Of a stretch of DNA of 64,000 nucleotides, positions 8,281 to 15,566 are shown one piece after another. The DNA is taken from contig VOIU01000017.1 of NCBI GenBank assembly GCA_007896885.1, forward strand, positions 1 to 64,000. The letters run 5' to 3'. The notes below the pieces were generated by a model, which was not told the origin of the DNA, searched no databases, and saw nothing but the letters and a program-made list of their open reading frames with translations. This stretch comes from Bacteroidaceae bacterium HV4-6-C5C. GTDB taxonomy: Bacteria > Bacteroidota > Bacteroidia > Bacteroidales > Bacteroidaceae. Within the stretch, counting starts at the first letter, position 1, and each line of letters starts with the position of its first letter. Made by a program: the position numbers and the translations under genes.

Positions 8281-8375
8281 TCGCCTTGTTTATCAAGTAT
8301 ATATACCTCGATAAAGGCACTTTACTTCATAAGAAAAGTATCTTTATTCCACAATGTTAGTGCTAATATTGTTTA

Positions 8376-8948
8376 CTATTTATAGTAGAATTTATCAAAG
8401 TCTATATTTACGTCTTTGGGTTTTATGACAAATACTGAATCGTCGATAAATCCAACAGAATATTTAAGGTGTTTGTCCGTCAGCGAATAAACAACCTTAA
8501 ACAATTCTTTTGGGACATATTTATCAAAATCTTTTCCACCACAAATAATAAGCAAGCTATCAGTCTGGCTGTCTTTCCTTATTTTTTCCTCCCAAATCTT
8601 CCATATTCCCCTATTCTGTTTTGGAGTTTGCGGCAGTGCGTTGTGATAGCGGAATGTGTTTTCCAATAGAATTTTGTCATAGGCAAAATCTTCGGCATTA
8701 GCCATGTGGCCTTTATCATATCCACTATGTGCATATTTATAGTGCGGATATTTGCCTTTAAAGCTCATACCCTTTCTCGATTCATCACCACCACCTTTAT
8801 AAAGCTTATATACCACAAATAAAGGTGCTTTTACTTCATAAGAGTAATAGCTTCTGTAACACTTTTCCTTTATTACTAAATCAACATTCTGGGCATAAGA
8901 TTGTATTGTGCACAACAACCCGATAATGATTACTCTTAACGCATTCAT
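8376..8948 (-). CDS. Secreted DNA/RNA non-specific endonuclease-like protein (NUC1 type)
   Basis: Beta-beta-alpha-metal nuclease family, which cleaves DNA and RNA with a divalent metal. Numbered from an upstream Met at 8963, the DKGHM motif at 83-87 carries the general-base His86 (the usual motif is DRGH), and Asn117 in KQNRG is the expected metal ligand. The start at 8948 gives a clean signal peptide MNALRVIIIGLLCTIQSYAQ, so the enzyme is exported to the periplasm or beyond. At about 190 residues it is a compact member. Adjacent genes give no partner or immunity protein. A nutritional or effector role is possible; activity is inferred from the motif. Confidence 0.65.
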   Translation of the reverse strand: MNALRVIIIGLLCTIQSYAQNVDLVIKEKCYRSYYSYEVKAPLFVVYKLYKGGGDESRKGMSFKGKYPHYKYAHSGYDKGHMANAEDFAYDKILLENTFRYHNALPQTPKQNRGIWKIWEEKIRKDSQTDSLLIICGGKDFDKYVPKELFKVVYSLTDKHLKYSVGFIDDSVFVIKPKDVNIDFDKFYYK

Positions 8949-9183
8949 ACCAATTTCTATCATTTATCCGACACTCGAAATCCCGTCATATATTTCTGAG
9001 ATATAATAGCTACCTTATGGTTCTTAACAAATCCATTATTCTGATTTATATAACACAGTCGTTTTCTCAAAACACAGCTACAATCTATTCTCATGATTTG
9101 CAACTCATAATGCTTTTGACTTAATAGCCGTACAAACATAGCTATAAAATAAATAGAACAAGAACCGTATCTGTTATTTTACC

Positions 9184-9430
9184 ATGATTGATAAGAAAAA
9201 CAAAAAAAATCGGACCATTCGAGAATGGCTGCAAAGCAATAAACAAAGGAACAAGTAAGACTTGCCGAATCTACTGACTACATTAATAGGCAACACATAG
9301 TAGATAAAGCAATCCTGTAAAAAGCCTTAGAAAAAGAAGGTATTATTCTCATTGCCACCATGCAAGCAGATATACAACGGATATATTTTACACAGAGGAG
9401 CCTACTTAAAAGTGGACTGCATTCCTAAAG
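9184..9430 (+). pseudogene. Decayed ORF fragment of unknown function
   Basis: An ATG at 9184 opens a basic peptide (MIDKKNKKNRTIREWLQ) that ends after 24 codons. A neighbouring frame carries on as STDYINRQHIVDKAIL, then an in-frame stop, then KALEKEGIILIATMQADIQ. Both a frameshift and a stop would have to be repaired to make one protein. Family not recognised. Confidence 0.25.
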
Positions 9431-9462
9431 TTCTGTGTCTAACTTTTAGGGTGCACTTCAAT
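9405..9462. mobile_element. Possible insertion-sequence end remnant (IS3/IS150-like)
   Basis: Imperfect inverted arms CCTAAAGTT and AACTTTTAGG lie 8 bases apart, with the outer words AGTGGACTGCA and TGCACTTCA. Read on the minus strand, TGCACCCTAAAAGTTAGACA resembles IS3-family terminal repeats known from Bacteroidetes. No transposase is left. Confidence 0.3.
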
Positions 9463-9616
9463 TTTAAGGATTACTTCAAAAGCAGGTTCTTTTGTTATTC
9501 ATATCATTCCTATTTTCATTTTTCAAAATCTTTAGCTATTAAAAGCCTATTATTCCCGTTTTATCTATTTCCTATTTTATTTATTCATATATTTGAGCAA
9601 TCAATACTCCGCTTAT

Positions 9617-9796
9617 ATGATAGATCATCGCATATCCTTTATCCATAACGATACAGAGTATTCATTTATTAAGCCGATGAATGCGAGACTATCAGGGTAT
9701 GCACTCATGTCAGCATGCCGGACAGAAGTTCGCATCTACATGGTAAAAAATGGAATGAAAGGGGATTATATTCTTACCGGTATGGCAAAAATATGA
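9617..9796 (+). CDS. 59-residue conserved protein, duplicated (copy 1)
   Basis: Starts at MIDHRISFIHND; the upstream in-frame Met at 9593 is rejected because copy 2 has a stop in that leader. About 50 of 59 residues match the product at 12276-12455, and length, start and stop are identical. Many differences between the copies are silent, which suggests selection on the protein. The conserved C-terminus KNGMKGDYILTGMA is glycine-rich. No family recognised and no signal or membrane segment, so probably a small cytoplasmic protein. The predicted RNA lies about 300 bases downstream. Confidence 0.55.
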   Translation: MIDHRISFIHNDTEYSFIKPMNARLSGYALMSACRTEVRIYMVKNGMKGDYILTGMAKI

Positions 9797-10064
9797 TATA
9801 ATATTTAATCTATTGTGATAGTTAAATGGTTATCTACCCTTTAAAAATTCCATATATTCTTTCACATCAACATCATTATTCAATTACAACTTTTAATTAT
9901 CTCTACTGCCAAATACTGCATTAAGTCAATTGACAGAGTAATGAGCATTCTTTTTATTTTCATCATACATTTTAGTTAAATAAATTACAAATTAAACTAA
10001 ATAGTTAACAAATTTATTTCTAATACTAAACCTTGTTATAAATCAACCAAATATGCTCAATACA

Positions 10065-10095
10065 TTTGAAATATCGCTATATATAAGTATATTTG
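10065..10095 (+). promoter_or_regulatory. Promoter of predicted small RNA, copy 1
   Basis: TTTG (10065-10068), 19 bases, TATATTTG (10088-10095): an exact match to the Bacteroides promoter. The two boxes and the spacing are kept in copy 2 although the spacer bases differ. Confidence 0.7.
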
Positions 10096-10101
10096 TATCA
10101 C

Positions 10102-10170
10102 TTTTCATAGATTTATAATTTAAGATTAACTGATATAACAAGGGCTGCTCGCGATGAGTAGCCCTTTTAT
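10102..10170 (+). ncRNA. Predicted ~70-base small RNA, copy 1
   Basis: Transcription from the promoter at 10065-10095 would start near 10102 and end at a strong hairpin: GGGCTGCTC (10142-10150), loop GCGAT, GAGTAGCCC (10156-10164), then TTTT. No ORF fits inside. The AU-rich 40-base 5' part is largely conserved in copy 2. It could be a trans-acting RNA, or a leader with terminator for the gene at 10446, although copy 2 has no downstream gene on this strand until the cob operon. Confidence 0.5.
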
Positions 10171-10445
10171 TTGTGTTCGTATAGCAAACTAACCTTTAAT
10201 TTCTTTATAGTCATTAAATCAATCGATCCATAACATGCATTACTATGATTCTCTTATTAAGAAGTTATTTTGCCCAAGCCCTAGGAAGAGTAATAACAAT
10301 CACTTTAAACAAACATAAGCAATGCATTAAACAATTAATGGTCATAAAACACAAAACTCAATAAAAATAGAGCAATATAGTACGCTACTAGGGTAAATGC
10401 CAAACTAATACCGTATATTTAAATATTATCAATACAGAGGTCATC

Positions 10446-10679
10446 ATGAAAACATTTAAAGAACTGAGCATCCGGGTTGATGCAATAAATATTTGGAATG
10501 TACTTGAATTCAAAAACAGCGAAATGACCATTCAAGAAATATATACTTCACTTTCTATAAGCTTTGAAGAAGCAATGCTGGCGATTGGATGGTTAGCTAA
10601 AGAAAATAATATTTTCATAGATAAAAAGGATGGAAGATTAATCTTGTCTAAATGCCACAGTGACTTTTCTTTTGGATAA
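10446..10679 (+). CDS. Winged helix-turn-helix protein, DUF2582 type
   Basis: 77 residues. A winged-helix domain covers most of it: helix INIWNVLEF, recognition region TIQEIYTSLSISFEEAMLAI, then GWLAKENNI and a beta-wing ending in GRLILS. The pattern of NxW, AIGWLA and a short hydrophobic wing is that of the DUF2582 family common in Bacteroidetes. The family is assumed to bind DNA, with targets unknown. A terminator follows directly, so it is a one-gene unit. Confidence 0.65.
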   Translation: MKTFKELSIRVDAINIWNVLEFKNSEMTIQEIYTSLSISFEEAMLAIGWLAKENNIFIDKKDGRLILSKCHSDFSFG

Positions 10680-10703
10680 ATCATTCCATCTTTATTAGAG
10701 TTT

Positions 10704-10734
10704 CTGCCCCTGAACTCCAGGGGCAGTTTCTTTT
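10704..10734 (+). terminator. Rho-independent terminator after the winged-helix gene
   Basis: CTGCCCCTG (10704-10712), loop AACTC, CAGGGGCAG (10718-10726), followed by TTTCTTTT. Confidence 0.8.
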
Positions 10735-10855
10735 CTGTTCAGAAGGCAATCTATGTATCCTTGTTAATAATCCATTCCACTGGTTGGTAAGGTCAAATAA
10801 TAATGTTATCTTTGAGAGGAACCAATAATCGTTTCACAATTTATATATAGATAAA

Positions 10856-11074
10856 ATGACAGAATTCAAAATTGGAGATCGTTGCAAGCTAATAAAAGAA
10901 GATCGGGCAACAGATAAAGAAACTGTATACTATGGAGTAATAATTAGCATAGGATCTATGGGAGTAGATACCTCCGCTTTTGTTGACAAAAGCAATATGG
11001 ACTTATTATCAATAAGGACAGATAATAACGAAATAATATCTATTGGAGCTGGAAGAATAGAACACATAGAGTAA
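10856..11074 (+). CDS. Small hypothetical protein
   Basis: 72 residues starting MTEFKIGDRCKLIKEDR. The opening KIGDRCKL and later YYGVIISIGSMG look like a small beta-barrel of the SH3/KOW sort, but no family is certain. There is no signal peptide. It stands alone, without a clear promoter or terminator. Confidence 0.4.
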   Translation: MTEFKIGDRCKLIKEDRATDKETVYYGVIISIGSMGVDTSAFVDKSNMDLLSIRTDNNEIISIGAGRIEHIE

Positions 11075-11429
11075 ACCTTTATGTATCTAGACAATCTCAG
11101 TTATTAAAATATTATACAAATACAGTTGTAAGCTAAAAAGAAAGAGGGAAATACGGATTGCAGGAACTTATTACAAATTAGACAATTAATGGGTATTTAG
11201 TTAGTCAGATCTTTATTTAATGACATGACAAGGATTCAATAATAAATTGAACAACTTAAAATCCAGCACGCTGTTATAATATTAAATCATCATTAAAGAC
11301 TACATTAGCCATGAAAAGGCTTTCCTTTAAGAGTATGACAGTGGGCAGCGATGGAGAAACGAACGAACGGCTTTAGCCTGTTGTACTTTTCCATTGTTTC
11401 AAATAACTCTACCGCAGAGATAAATAATT
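11075..11429. other. Gene-free stretch
   Basis: AT-rich, with no gene, repeat or hairpin that I can support on either strand. Confidence 0.4.
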
Positions 11430-11969
11430 TTATTTATCTATATAGTAAAGTGAATTTATTTGATCTATTTTATTTTGAATTTGGTTCAGACGCTCAGACA
11501 GATTGCCTTTGACTTCTATCATTTCTATATCAAAATCACTGATAAGATCGCGAAGAATATCGTCTACCTGATACCTGAGTTCCGGCAATTCGGATACAGA
11601 ACACGAAATTATATCAGGTTCTTCAATAGGAACGAATATGAGAAGGTCGATTTCCTCCATTACATTTTGAACCTTACCGAATATTGATTGAAGATTTAGC
11701 GTATCATCAGTGGCTTGAATGTATGCTAACAAATCGACAGGGCATCTGTCAAAAATAGCATTATTATCACTTTTCGCTATTTGCTTTATGGAGTATTCAA
11801 GTTGCGCCAGATAATCGTCGGCGGTAGGTGTTTCGGGAAAGATGTATCCCACTTCTTCCAACTCAAAATAAGGTTCGGCGTAATATTCGTAGTCAGAAAA
11901 AAGCTCCTGCAACTTTTCAGCTAATGTAGTTTTTCCAACCCTGTGGGTGCCTGTAATTGCTATTCTCAT
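11430..11969 (-). CDS. P-loop ATPase/kinase-like protein (AAA_28 type)
   Basis: 179 residues from the chosen start MRIAITGTHRVGKTTL at 11969; the Met 16 codons further upstream adds an unlikely extension. The P-loop GTHRVGKT lies at about 7-14, and FDRCPVDLLAY near residue 77 resembles the DR/lid motif of nucleoside- and nicotinamide-riboside-kinase-like proteins. The domain type matches small standalone AAA_28 NTPases. Substrate unknown. It is a singleton, transcribed away from the MobC fragment. Confidence 0.55.
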   Translation of the reverse strand: MRIAITGTHRVGKTTLAEKLQELFSDYEYYAEPYFELEEVGYIFPETPTADDYLAQLEYSIKQIAKSDNNAIFDRCPVDLLAYIQATDDTLNLQSIFGKVQNVMEEIDLLIFVPIEEPDIISCSVSELPELRYQVDDILRDLISDFDIEMIEVKGNLSERLNQIQNKIDQINSLYYIDK

Positions 11970-12053
11970 GTATGCAAAGATAATAATAGCAGGGCAATGC
12001 AGATATACAGTCAACAATATTTTTTCAATAATAACAATTTAATTTCTACGATT

Positions 12054-12152
12054 ATGCAAGATGAAGATGATTTGAGGGGCTTGGATAAGCTGATAGATTT
12101 TATGCGTGCGCTCTCTATTTTATTTGTAGTGATAAATGTGTATTGGTTCTGA
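12054..12152 (+). pseudogene. Truncated MobC/TraG-type coupling protein N-terminus
   Basis: 32 codons, from MQDEDDLRGLDKLIDFMRAL to VINVYWF, then TGA. This is the start of Bacteroides mobilisation protein MobC (VirD4-like coupling protein with N-terminal YWFCY motif). The expected next codons for Cys-Tyr (TGC TAT) read TGACTAT, so one extra A creates the stop. No homologous sequence continues after it, so it is a scar of a mobilisable element. Confidence 0.6.
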
Positions 12153-12198
12153 CTATATTCAGTGAACACATATTTTGGCACTGTCCATGATATTACGT

Positions 12199-12241
12199 AA
12201 ATGATTAAACTGCAGGTAAATCACTTGCAGTTTAATCATTT
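12199..12241. repeat. 16-base perfect inverted repeat
   Basis: AAATGATTAAACTGCA (12199-12214) and its exact complement (12226-12241) flank an 11-base loop. It lies exactly between the MobC fragment and the second duplicated segment, so it may mark a junction, or act as a terminator or protein site. Confidence 0.6.
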
Positions 12242-12275
12242 ATTCATATATTTGAGTAATTAATACTCTACTTAT

Positions 12276-12455
12276 ATGATAGATCATCGCATATCTTTTA
12301 TCCATAATGATACAGAGTATTCATTTATTAAGCCAATGAACTCGAGTTTATCAGGGTATTCTCTTGTGAAAGCTTGCCGGGAAGAGGTTCGTATTTACAT
12401 GGCTAAAAATGGCATGAAAGGGGATTATATTCTTACCGGCATGGCAGAGGTATGA
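12276..12455 (+). CDS. 59-residue conserved protein, duplicated (copy 2)
   Basis: Begins MIDHRISFIHND and ends in TGMAEV; same length as copy 1 and about 50 of 59 residues identical. Changes cluster in the middle (around residues 23-36). A stop codon 15 bases upstream in frame fixes the start. A TTG, 19 bases, TATATTTG promoter-like pair precedes it (about 12222-12255). Function unknown. Confidence 0.55.
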   Translation: MIDHRISFIHNDTEYSFIKPMNSSLSGYSLVKACREEVRIYMAKNGMKGDYILTGMAEV

Positions 12456-12609
12456 TATAGTCTTTAATCCATCCTGATAGCTAGAATGAGCATTCTTTTA
12501 ATTTTCATCATATATTTTAGTTAAATACTATATTAATTAAATTAAATAGTTAACAACTTCATGACTAATACTAAACCTTGTTATAAATCAATGTGATCTG
12601 CTGAAATAA

Positions 12610-12640
12610 TTTGCAATAGTATTATATATCAGTATATTTG
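12610..12640 (+). promoter_or_regulatory. Promoter of predicted small RNA, copy 2
   Basis: TTTG (12610-12613), 19 bases, TATATTTG (12633-12640): an exact consensus match, as in copy 1. Confidence 0.7.
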
Positions 12641-12646
12641 TATCAC

Positions 12647-12714
12647 TTTTCATAGATTAATAATTAAAGATTAACTAATAAAATAAAGGCTGCTCGTGAT
12701 GAGTAGCCTTTTTA
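12647..12714 (+). ncRNA. Predicted ~70-base small RNA, copy 2
   Basis: Ends in AAAGGCTGCTC (12685-12695), loop GTGAT, GAGTAGCCTTT (12701-12711) and a T-run. One stem pair differs from copy 1: G-C there is replaced by A-T here (AAGG/CCTT against AGGG/CCCT), a compensated change that supports a selected RNA hairpin. Confidence 0.5.
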
Positions 12715-12953
12715 TTTATGCTTATATAATAAACTAAACAGATATTCAAAACACTTGCCGTAAACTGCGATATATCAATTGTAAACACAATTCCAATGAT
12801 CGCGAGCATTACAGAAGTAGAATTCTTATAAGACCTTTTGAACTTCGACAGTCTCAATAAAGAAAACAGAAGAAAGAAACTCTTCTGATTGTGCAGACGA
12901 AATTTCACTCTATTCATAGAGTAGAAACCTATATAGAAAAACTTTATGTGGCA

Positions 12954-12986
12954 TAAAAAAAGCAGTTACAACTTAATGTAACTGCT
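12954..12986 (-). terminator. Terminator of tRNA-Gly
   Basis: On the minus strand, AGCAGTTACA pairs perfectly with TGTAACTGCT around a 6-base loop, followed by seven T. Confidence 0.85.
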
Positions 12987-13001
12987 GAATAATGAAAAAG
13001 G

Positions 13002-13074
13002 AGCGGCAAACGAGGCTCGAACTCGCGACCCTCAGCTTGGGAAGCTGATGCTCTACCAACTGAGCTACTGCCGC
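13002..13074 (-). tRNA. tRNA-Gly (anticodon CCC)
   Basis: The minus strand folds as a full cloverleaf: acceptor GCGGCAG/TTGCCGC, D arm GCTC/GAGC, anticodon arm TCAGC/GCTGA with loop TTCCCAA (anticodon CCC, reading GGG), T arm GCGAG/CTCGT with TTCGAGC. No CCA is encoded in the DNA. Its 3' end faces the accessory region, so it is a plausible integration site, but I found no second copy of the tRNA 3' end in the window. Confidence 0.93.
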
Positions 13075-13093
13075 ACTTCTTACAAAAACGTTG

Positions 13094-13124
13094 CAAAGGT
13101 AAAAGAACTTTTTTTATATTCAAA
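13094..13124 (-). promoter_or_regulatory. Promoter of tRNA-Gly
   Basis: On the minus strand TTTG (13124-13121), 19 bases, TACCTTTG (13101-13094): an exact consensus match. It overlaps the divergent promoter of the cob operon. Confidence 0.7.
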
Positions 13125-13141
13125 ATAATCACGTAATTTTG
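13111..13141 (+). promoter_or_regulatory. Promoter of the cobUTSC operon
   Basis: TTTT (13111-13114), 19 bases, TAATTTTG (13134-13141). The start near 13148 leaves a leader of about 75 bases before cobU, too short for a cobalamin riboswitch. Confidence 0.5.
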
Positions 13142-13224
13142 CTTGCTACAAAGTATAAAAAGCTAGAAACTCCTTCTACAAAGGCATGACAGGAGAAAAT
13201 GGCACTATTTTGAGGCTCACAAAG

Positions 13225-13734
13225 ATGAAAAAGATTATCCTTATCACAGGAGGTACCCGCTCGGGTAAAAGTACTCATGCTGAGAAGTTGGCGCTGTCAC
13301 TCTCACCCAACCCTGTATATTTGGCCACAGCACGAATTTGGGATGAAGAATTCCGGGAGCGCGTCATAAAGCACCAACAACGAAGGGGCAATGAGTGGAC
13401 GAATATAGAGGAGGAAAAAGAACTCAGTAAGCATTCATTAAAAGGTAGAACTGTGGTGGTAGATTGCGTGACTTTATGGTGCACAAATTACTTCTTCGAT
13501 TCGAATGCCAATGTTGATGAAACGTTGACTGCCGTTAAGGAGGAATTCGAACGCTTCACCTCACAAGAGGCTACCTTCATTTTTGTGACAAATGAAATCG
13601 GCATGTGCGGTATATCCGAAAACGAACTGCAAAGAAAGTTCACCGATATGCAAGGTTGGCTAAATCAATATATAGTTCAAAAGGCTGATGAAGTGATACT
13701 TATGGTTTCTGGAATACCGGTAAAAATAAAATAA
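13225..13734 (+). CDS. cobU: Adenosylcobinamide kinase / adenosylcobinamide-phosphate guanylyltransferase
   Basis: Phosphorylates adenosylcobinamide and transfers GMP to it, giving AdoCbi-GDP for the nucleotide-loop step. The P-loop GGTRSGKST is at residues 9-17 and the guanylylated histidine is probably H50 in VIKHQQRRG. At 169 residues it is near the usual 180. The start [10 protein letters not shown] at 13225 is preferred over the Met 13 codons upstream because the family begins directly with the first strand and P-loop. First gene of a tight plus-strand operon with cobT, cobS and cobC. Confidence 0.9.
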   Translation: MKKIILITGGTRSGKSTHAEKLALSLSPNPVYLATARIWDEEFRERVIKHQQRRGNEWTNIEEEKELSKHSLKGRTVVVDCVTLWCTNYFFDSNANVDETLTAVKEEFERFTSQEATFIFVTNEIGMCGISENELQRKFTDMQGWLNQYIVQKADEVILMVSGIPVKIK

Positions 13735-13753
13735 ACAATTGATTCACAACACA

Positions 13754-14791
13754 ATGAGAACATTTCATATTACACGTCCGGATGAAGCGATTCGGGATCT
13801 TTTAATAGATAAGATCAATAATCTGACCAAGCCTAAAGGTTCATTGGGTATGCTCGAGGAACTAGCTTTACAGATTGGCTGGATACAGCAAACTTTATCG
13901 CCTTCTCTTCAACAACCGCAGAATATTATATTTGCCGCCGATCATGGCATAGTGGAAGAAGGAGTAAGTCTTTCTCCAAAGGAAATAACCTGGCAGCAGA
14001 TCAGCAACTTCCTACATGGAGGTGCCGGAGTAAACTTTCTTTGTCGTCAGCATGGTTTTATGCTAAAAATTGTAGATGCAGGAGTGGACTATGATTTACC
14101 CTATGAGAAAGGTATTATCAACATGAAAGTGCGTAAGGGTACTCGCAACTACTTACACGAAGCAGCCATGACGGAAGAAGAGATGAGCCTTTGTATGGAA
14201 CGTGGTGCAACAATCGTACGTCAATGCCATGAAGAAGGTACAAATGTGATCAGCTTCGGAGAAATGGGAATAGGTAATACTTCAGCCTCATCGGTGTGGA
14301 CGAGCTTATTCACCGGACTGCCACTGGAAAAATGTGTGGGTGCAGGAAGTGGACTGGACAACAAGGGTATCCGACATAAGTATGAGATATTAAAACAATC
14401 GATTGAGAATTATAAAGGCGATAATTCGGCTCGTGATATCATTCGCTACTTTGGCGGACTGGAAATGGTTATGGCAATAGGTGGAATGTTACAGGCGGCA
14501 GAGCTGAAAATGGTTATCCTTGTGGATGGCTTCATTATGACAAGTTGCCTACTTGCTGCGAGCAAATTGTATCCGGAAGTTATGGATTATGCGATATATG
14601 GACACTGTGGGGATGAAATCGGCCATAAGTTATTATTGGACAACATGAATGCAAAACCTGTATTGAACTTGAACTTACGACTTGGAGAAGGAACGGGAGC
14701 TATTTGTGCCTACCCTATTATTCAATCGGCTGTGAGAATGATTAATGAAATGGATAACTTTGCTCATGCTTCCATCACGAAATATTTTTAA
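13754..14791 (+). CDS. cobT: Nicotinate-nucleotide--dimethylbenzimidazole phosphoribosyltransferase
   Basis: Makes alpha-ribazole phosphate from the lower-ligand base and nicotinate mononucleotide. The start [15 protein letters not shown] gives 345 residues, normal for the family. Seen motifs are the substrate loop [11 protein letters not shown] near the middle and the catalytic glutamate in LRLGEGTGA, about residue 312. It begins about 20 bases after cobU. Presence with cobS/cobU means the cell can attach a lower ligand to imported corrinoids. Confidence 0.93.
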   Translation: MRTFHITRPDEAIRDLLIDKINNLTKPKGSLGMLEELALQIGWIQQTLSPSLQQPQNIIFAADHGIVEEGVSLSPKEITWQQISNFLHGGAGVNFLCRQHGFMLKIVDAGVDYDLPYEKGIINMKVRKGTRNYLHEAAMTEEEMSLCMERGATIVRQCHEEGTNVISFGEMGIGNTSASSVWTSLFTGLPLEKCVGAGSGLDNKGIRHKYEILKQSIENYKGDNSARDIIRYFGGLEMVMAIGGMLQAAELKMVILVDGFIMTSCLLAASKLYPEVMDYAIYGHCGDEIGHKLLLDNMNAKPVLNLNLRLGEGTGAICAYPIIQSAVRMINEMDNFAHASITKYF

Positions 14792-14809
14792 ACTAACGCT
14801 TATCATCAG

Positions 14810-15562
14810 ATGAAGTTACTTGCGGCATTGATTTTCTTTACGCGGCTTCCTTTTTGGCGGATTTGTCAGGTACCGGGAGACTATTTTAAACGGATTGTCC
14901 CCTACTGGCCTCTTGCGGGATGGCTCACAGGAGGAATTATGGCTGGGGTTCTTTGGCTCGCGGCTCAGTTCTTGCCCTTGCCATTGGCATGGATATTAGC
15001 AGTCTTTTCACGCCTGTTCGTCACCGGATGCTTGCACGAAGACGGTTTGGCTGATTGCTTCGATGCTTTTGGTGGAGGAACAACTCGTGAACGTACACTC
15101 GCCATTATGAAGGATTCGCACATTGGCAGTTATGGAGTAATCGGCCTAATCGGCTATTTTGCACTCTTATGGATGCTTATTCCTCTATTGCCTCTACATT
15201 TGGCATGTATAGTAGTGTTCTGCGGTGATTGTTGGAGTAAGTTTTGTGCCTCTCATTTGATTAATGTGCTCCCTTATGCTCGCAAAGAGGAAGAGAGCAA
15301 AGCTAAGGTAGTGTACGAACGAATGACGGCAAAAGAGTTGATCATCGATTTAGGATGCGGCATTTTACCTACTGCACTATTCCTCCCTTTGCCACTTTGG
15401 ATTGCCTGCTTAATGCCGATACTGACATTCTTCGGGCTATATCGGCTGATTAAGCGAAGAATACAGGGCTATACCGGCGATTGCTGCGGAGCCACATTCT
15501 TACTTTGTGAATTGTCTTTCTATTTGGCGGCAGTTATTATATATCTTAATTATATGCAATAA
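14810..15562 (+). CDS. cobS: Adenosylcobinamide-GDP ribazoletransferase (cobalamin synthase)
   Basis: Integral membrane enzyme joining AdoCbi-GDP with alpha-ribazole (phosphate) to make the finished cofactor. 250 residues with several hydrophobic helices. The family signature HEDGLADCFDAFGGG (about 74-88) carries the acidic metal-binding residues. It starts 18 bases after cobT and is followed 4 bases later by cobC. Confidence 0.92.
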   Translation: MKLLAALIFFTRLPFWRICQVPGDYFKRIVPYWPLAGWLTGGIMAGVLWLAAQFLPLPLAWILAVFSRLFVTGCLHEDGLADCFDAFGGGTTRERTLAIMKDSHIGSYGVIGLIGYFALLWMLIPLLPLHLACIVVFCGDCWSKFCASHLINVLPYARKEEESKAKVVYERMTAKELIIDLGCGILPTALFLPLPLWIACLMPILTFFGLYRLIKRRIQGYTGDCCGATFLLCELSFYLAAVIIYLNYMQ

Positions 15563-15566
15563 GTAA

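Larger units (their letters stand above)
8949..9616. other. Gene-poor stretch with decayed fragments
   Basis: No intact gene. It contains a decayed reading frame at 9184-9430 and an insertion-sequence end-like segment at about 9405-9462, both described separately. The first base of the duplicated segment lies near 9579. Confidence 0.5.
9579..10193 (+). repeat. Segmental duplication, copy 1
   Basis: About 615 bases that align with 12238-12739. Both hold a 59-residue ORF, an AT-rich spacer, a perfect promoter and a short terminator-ended RNA. Copy 1 carries about 110 extra bases (roughly 9827-9935). The copies have diverged but keep their functional parts, so the duplication is not recent. Confidence 0.8.
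9797..10445. other. AT-rich region with predicted small RNA
   Basis: No protein gene. Shared with copy 2 are TTTAGTTAAAT/ATTAAACTAAAT inverted words near 9975-10000 and the RNA unit at 10065-10168. From 10193 to 10445 nothing further is supported beyond the leader of the winged-helix gene. Confidence 0.5.
12238..12739 (+). repeat. Segmental duplication, copy 2
   Basis: About 500 bases aligned to 9579-10193, lacking about 110 internal bases. The order 59-residue ORF, spacer, promoter, hairpin RNA is preserved. Confidence 0.8.
12153..13001. other. Non-coding stretch with palindrome, second duplicated segment and RNA
   Basis: Apart from the 59-residue gene at 12276-12455, it holds a 16-base perfect inverted repeat (12199-12241), the second copy of the duplicated segment with its predicted RNA, and the terminator of the tRNA. 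Confidence 0.5.

Noticed and set aside
9352-9648. 98-residue plus-strand reading frame
   Set aside because: It runs through the insertion-sequence-like scar and the start of the duplicated segment; composition is that of random AT-rich DNA and it overlaps the conserved 59-residue gene.
11943-12152. 69-residue frame starting upstream of the MobC fragment
   Set aside because: The first 37 codons overlap the start of the divergent ATPase gene; homology begins only at the ATG at 12054.
13075-13224. Cobalamin riboswitch before cobU
   Set aside because: The leader after the predicted start is only about 75 bases and has no recognisable riboswitch core.
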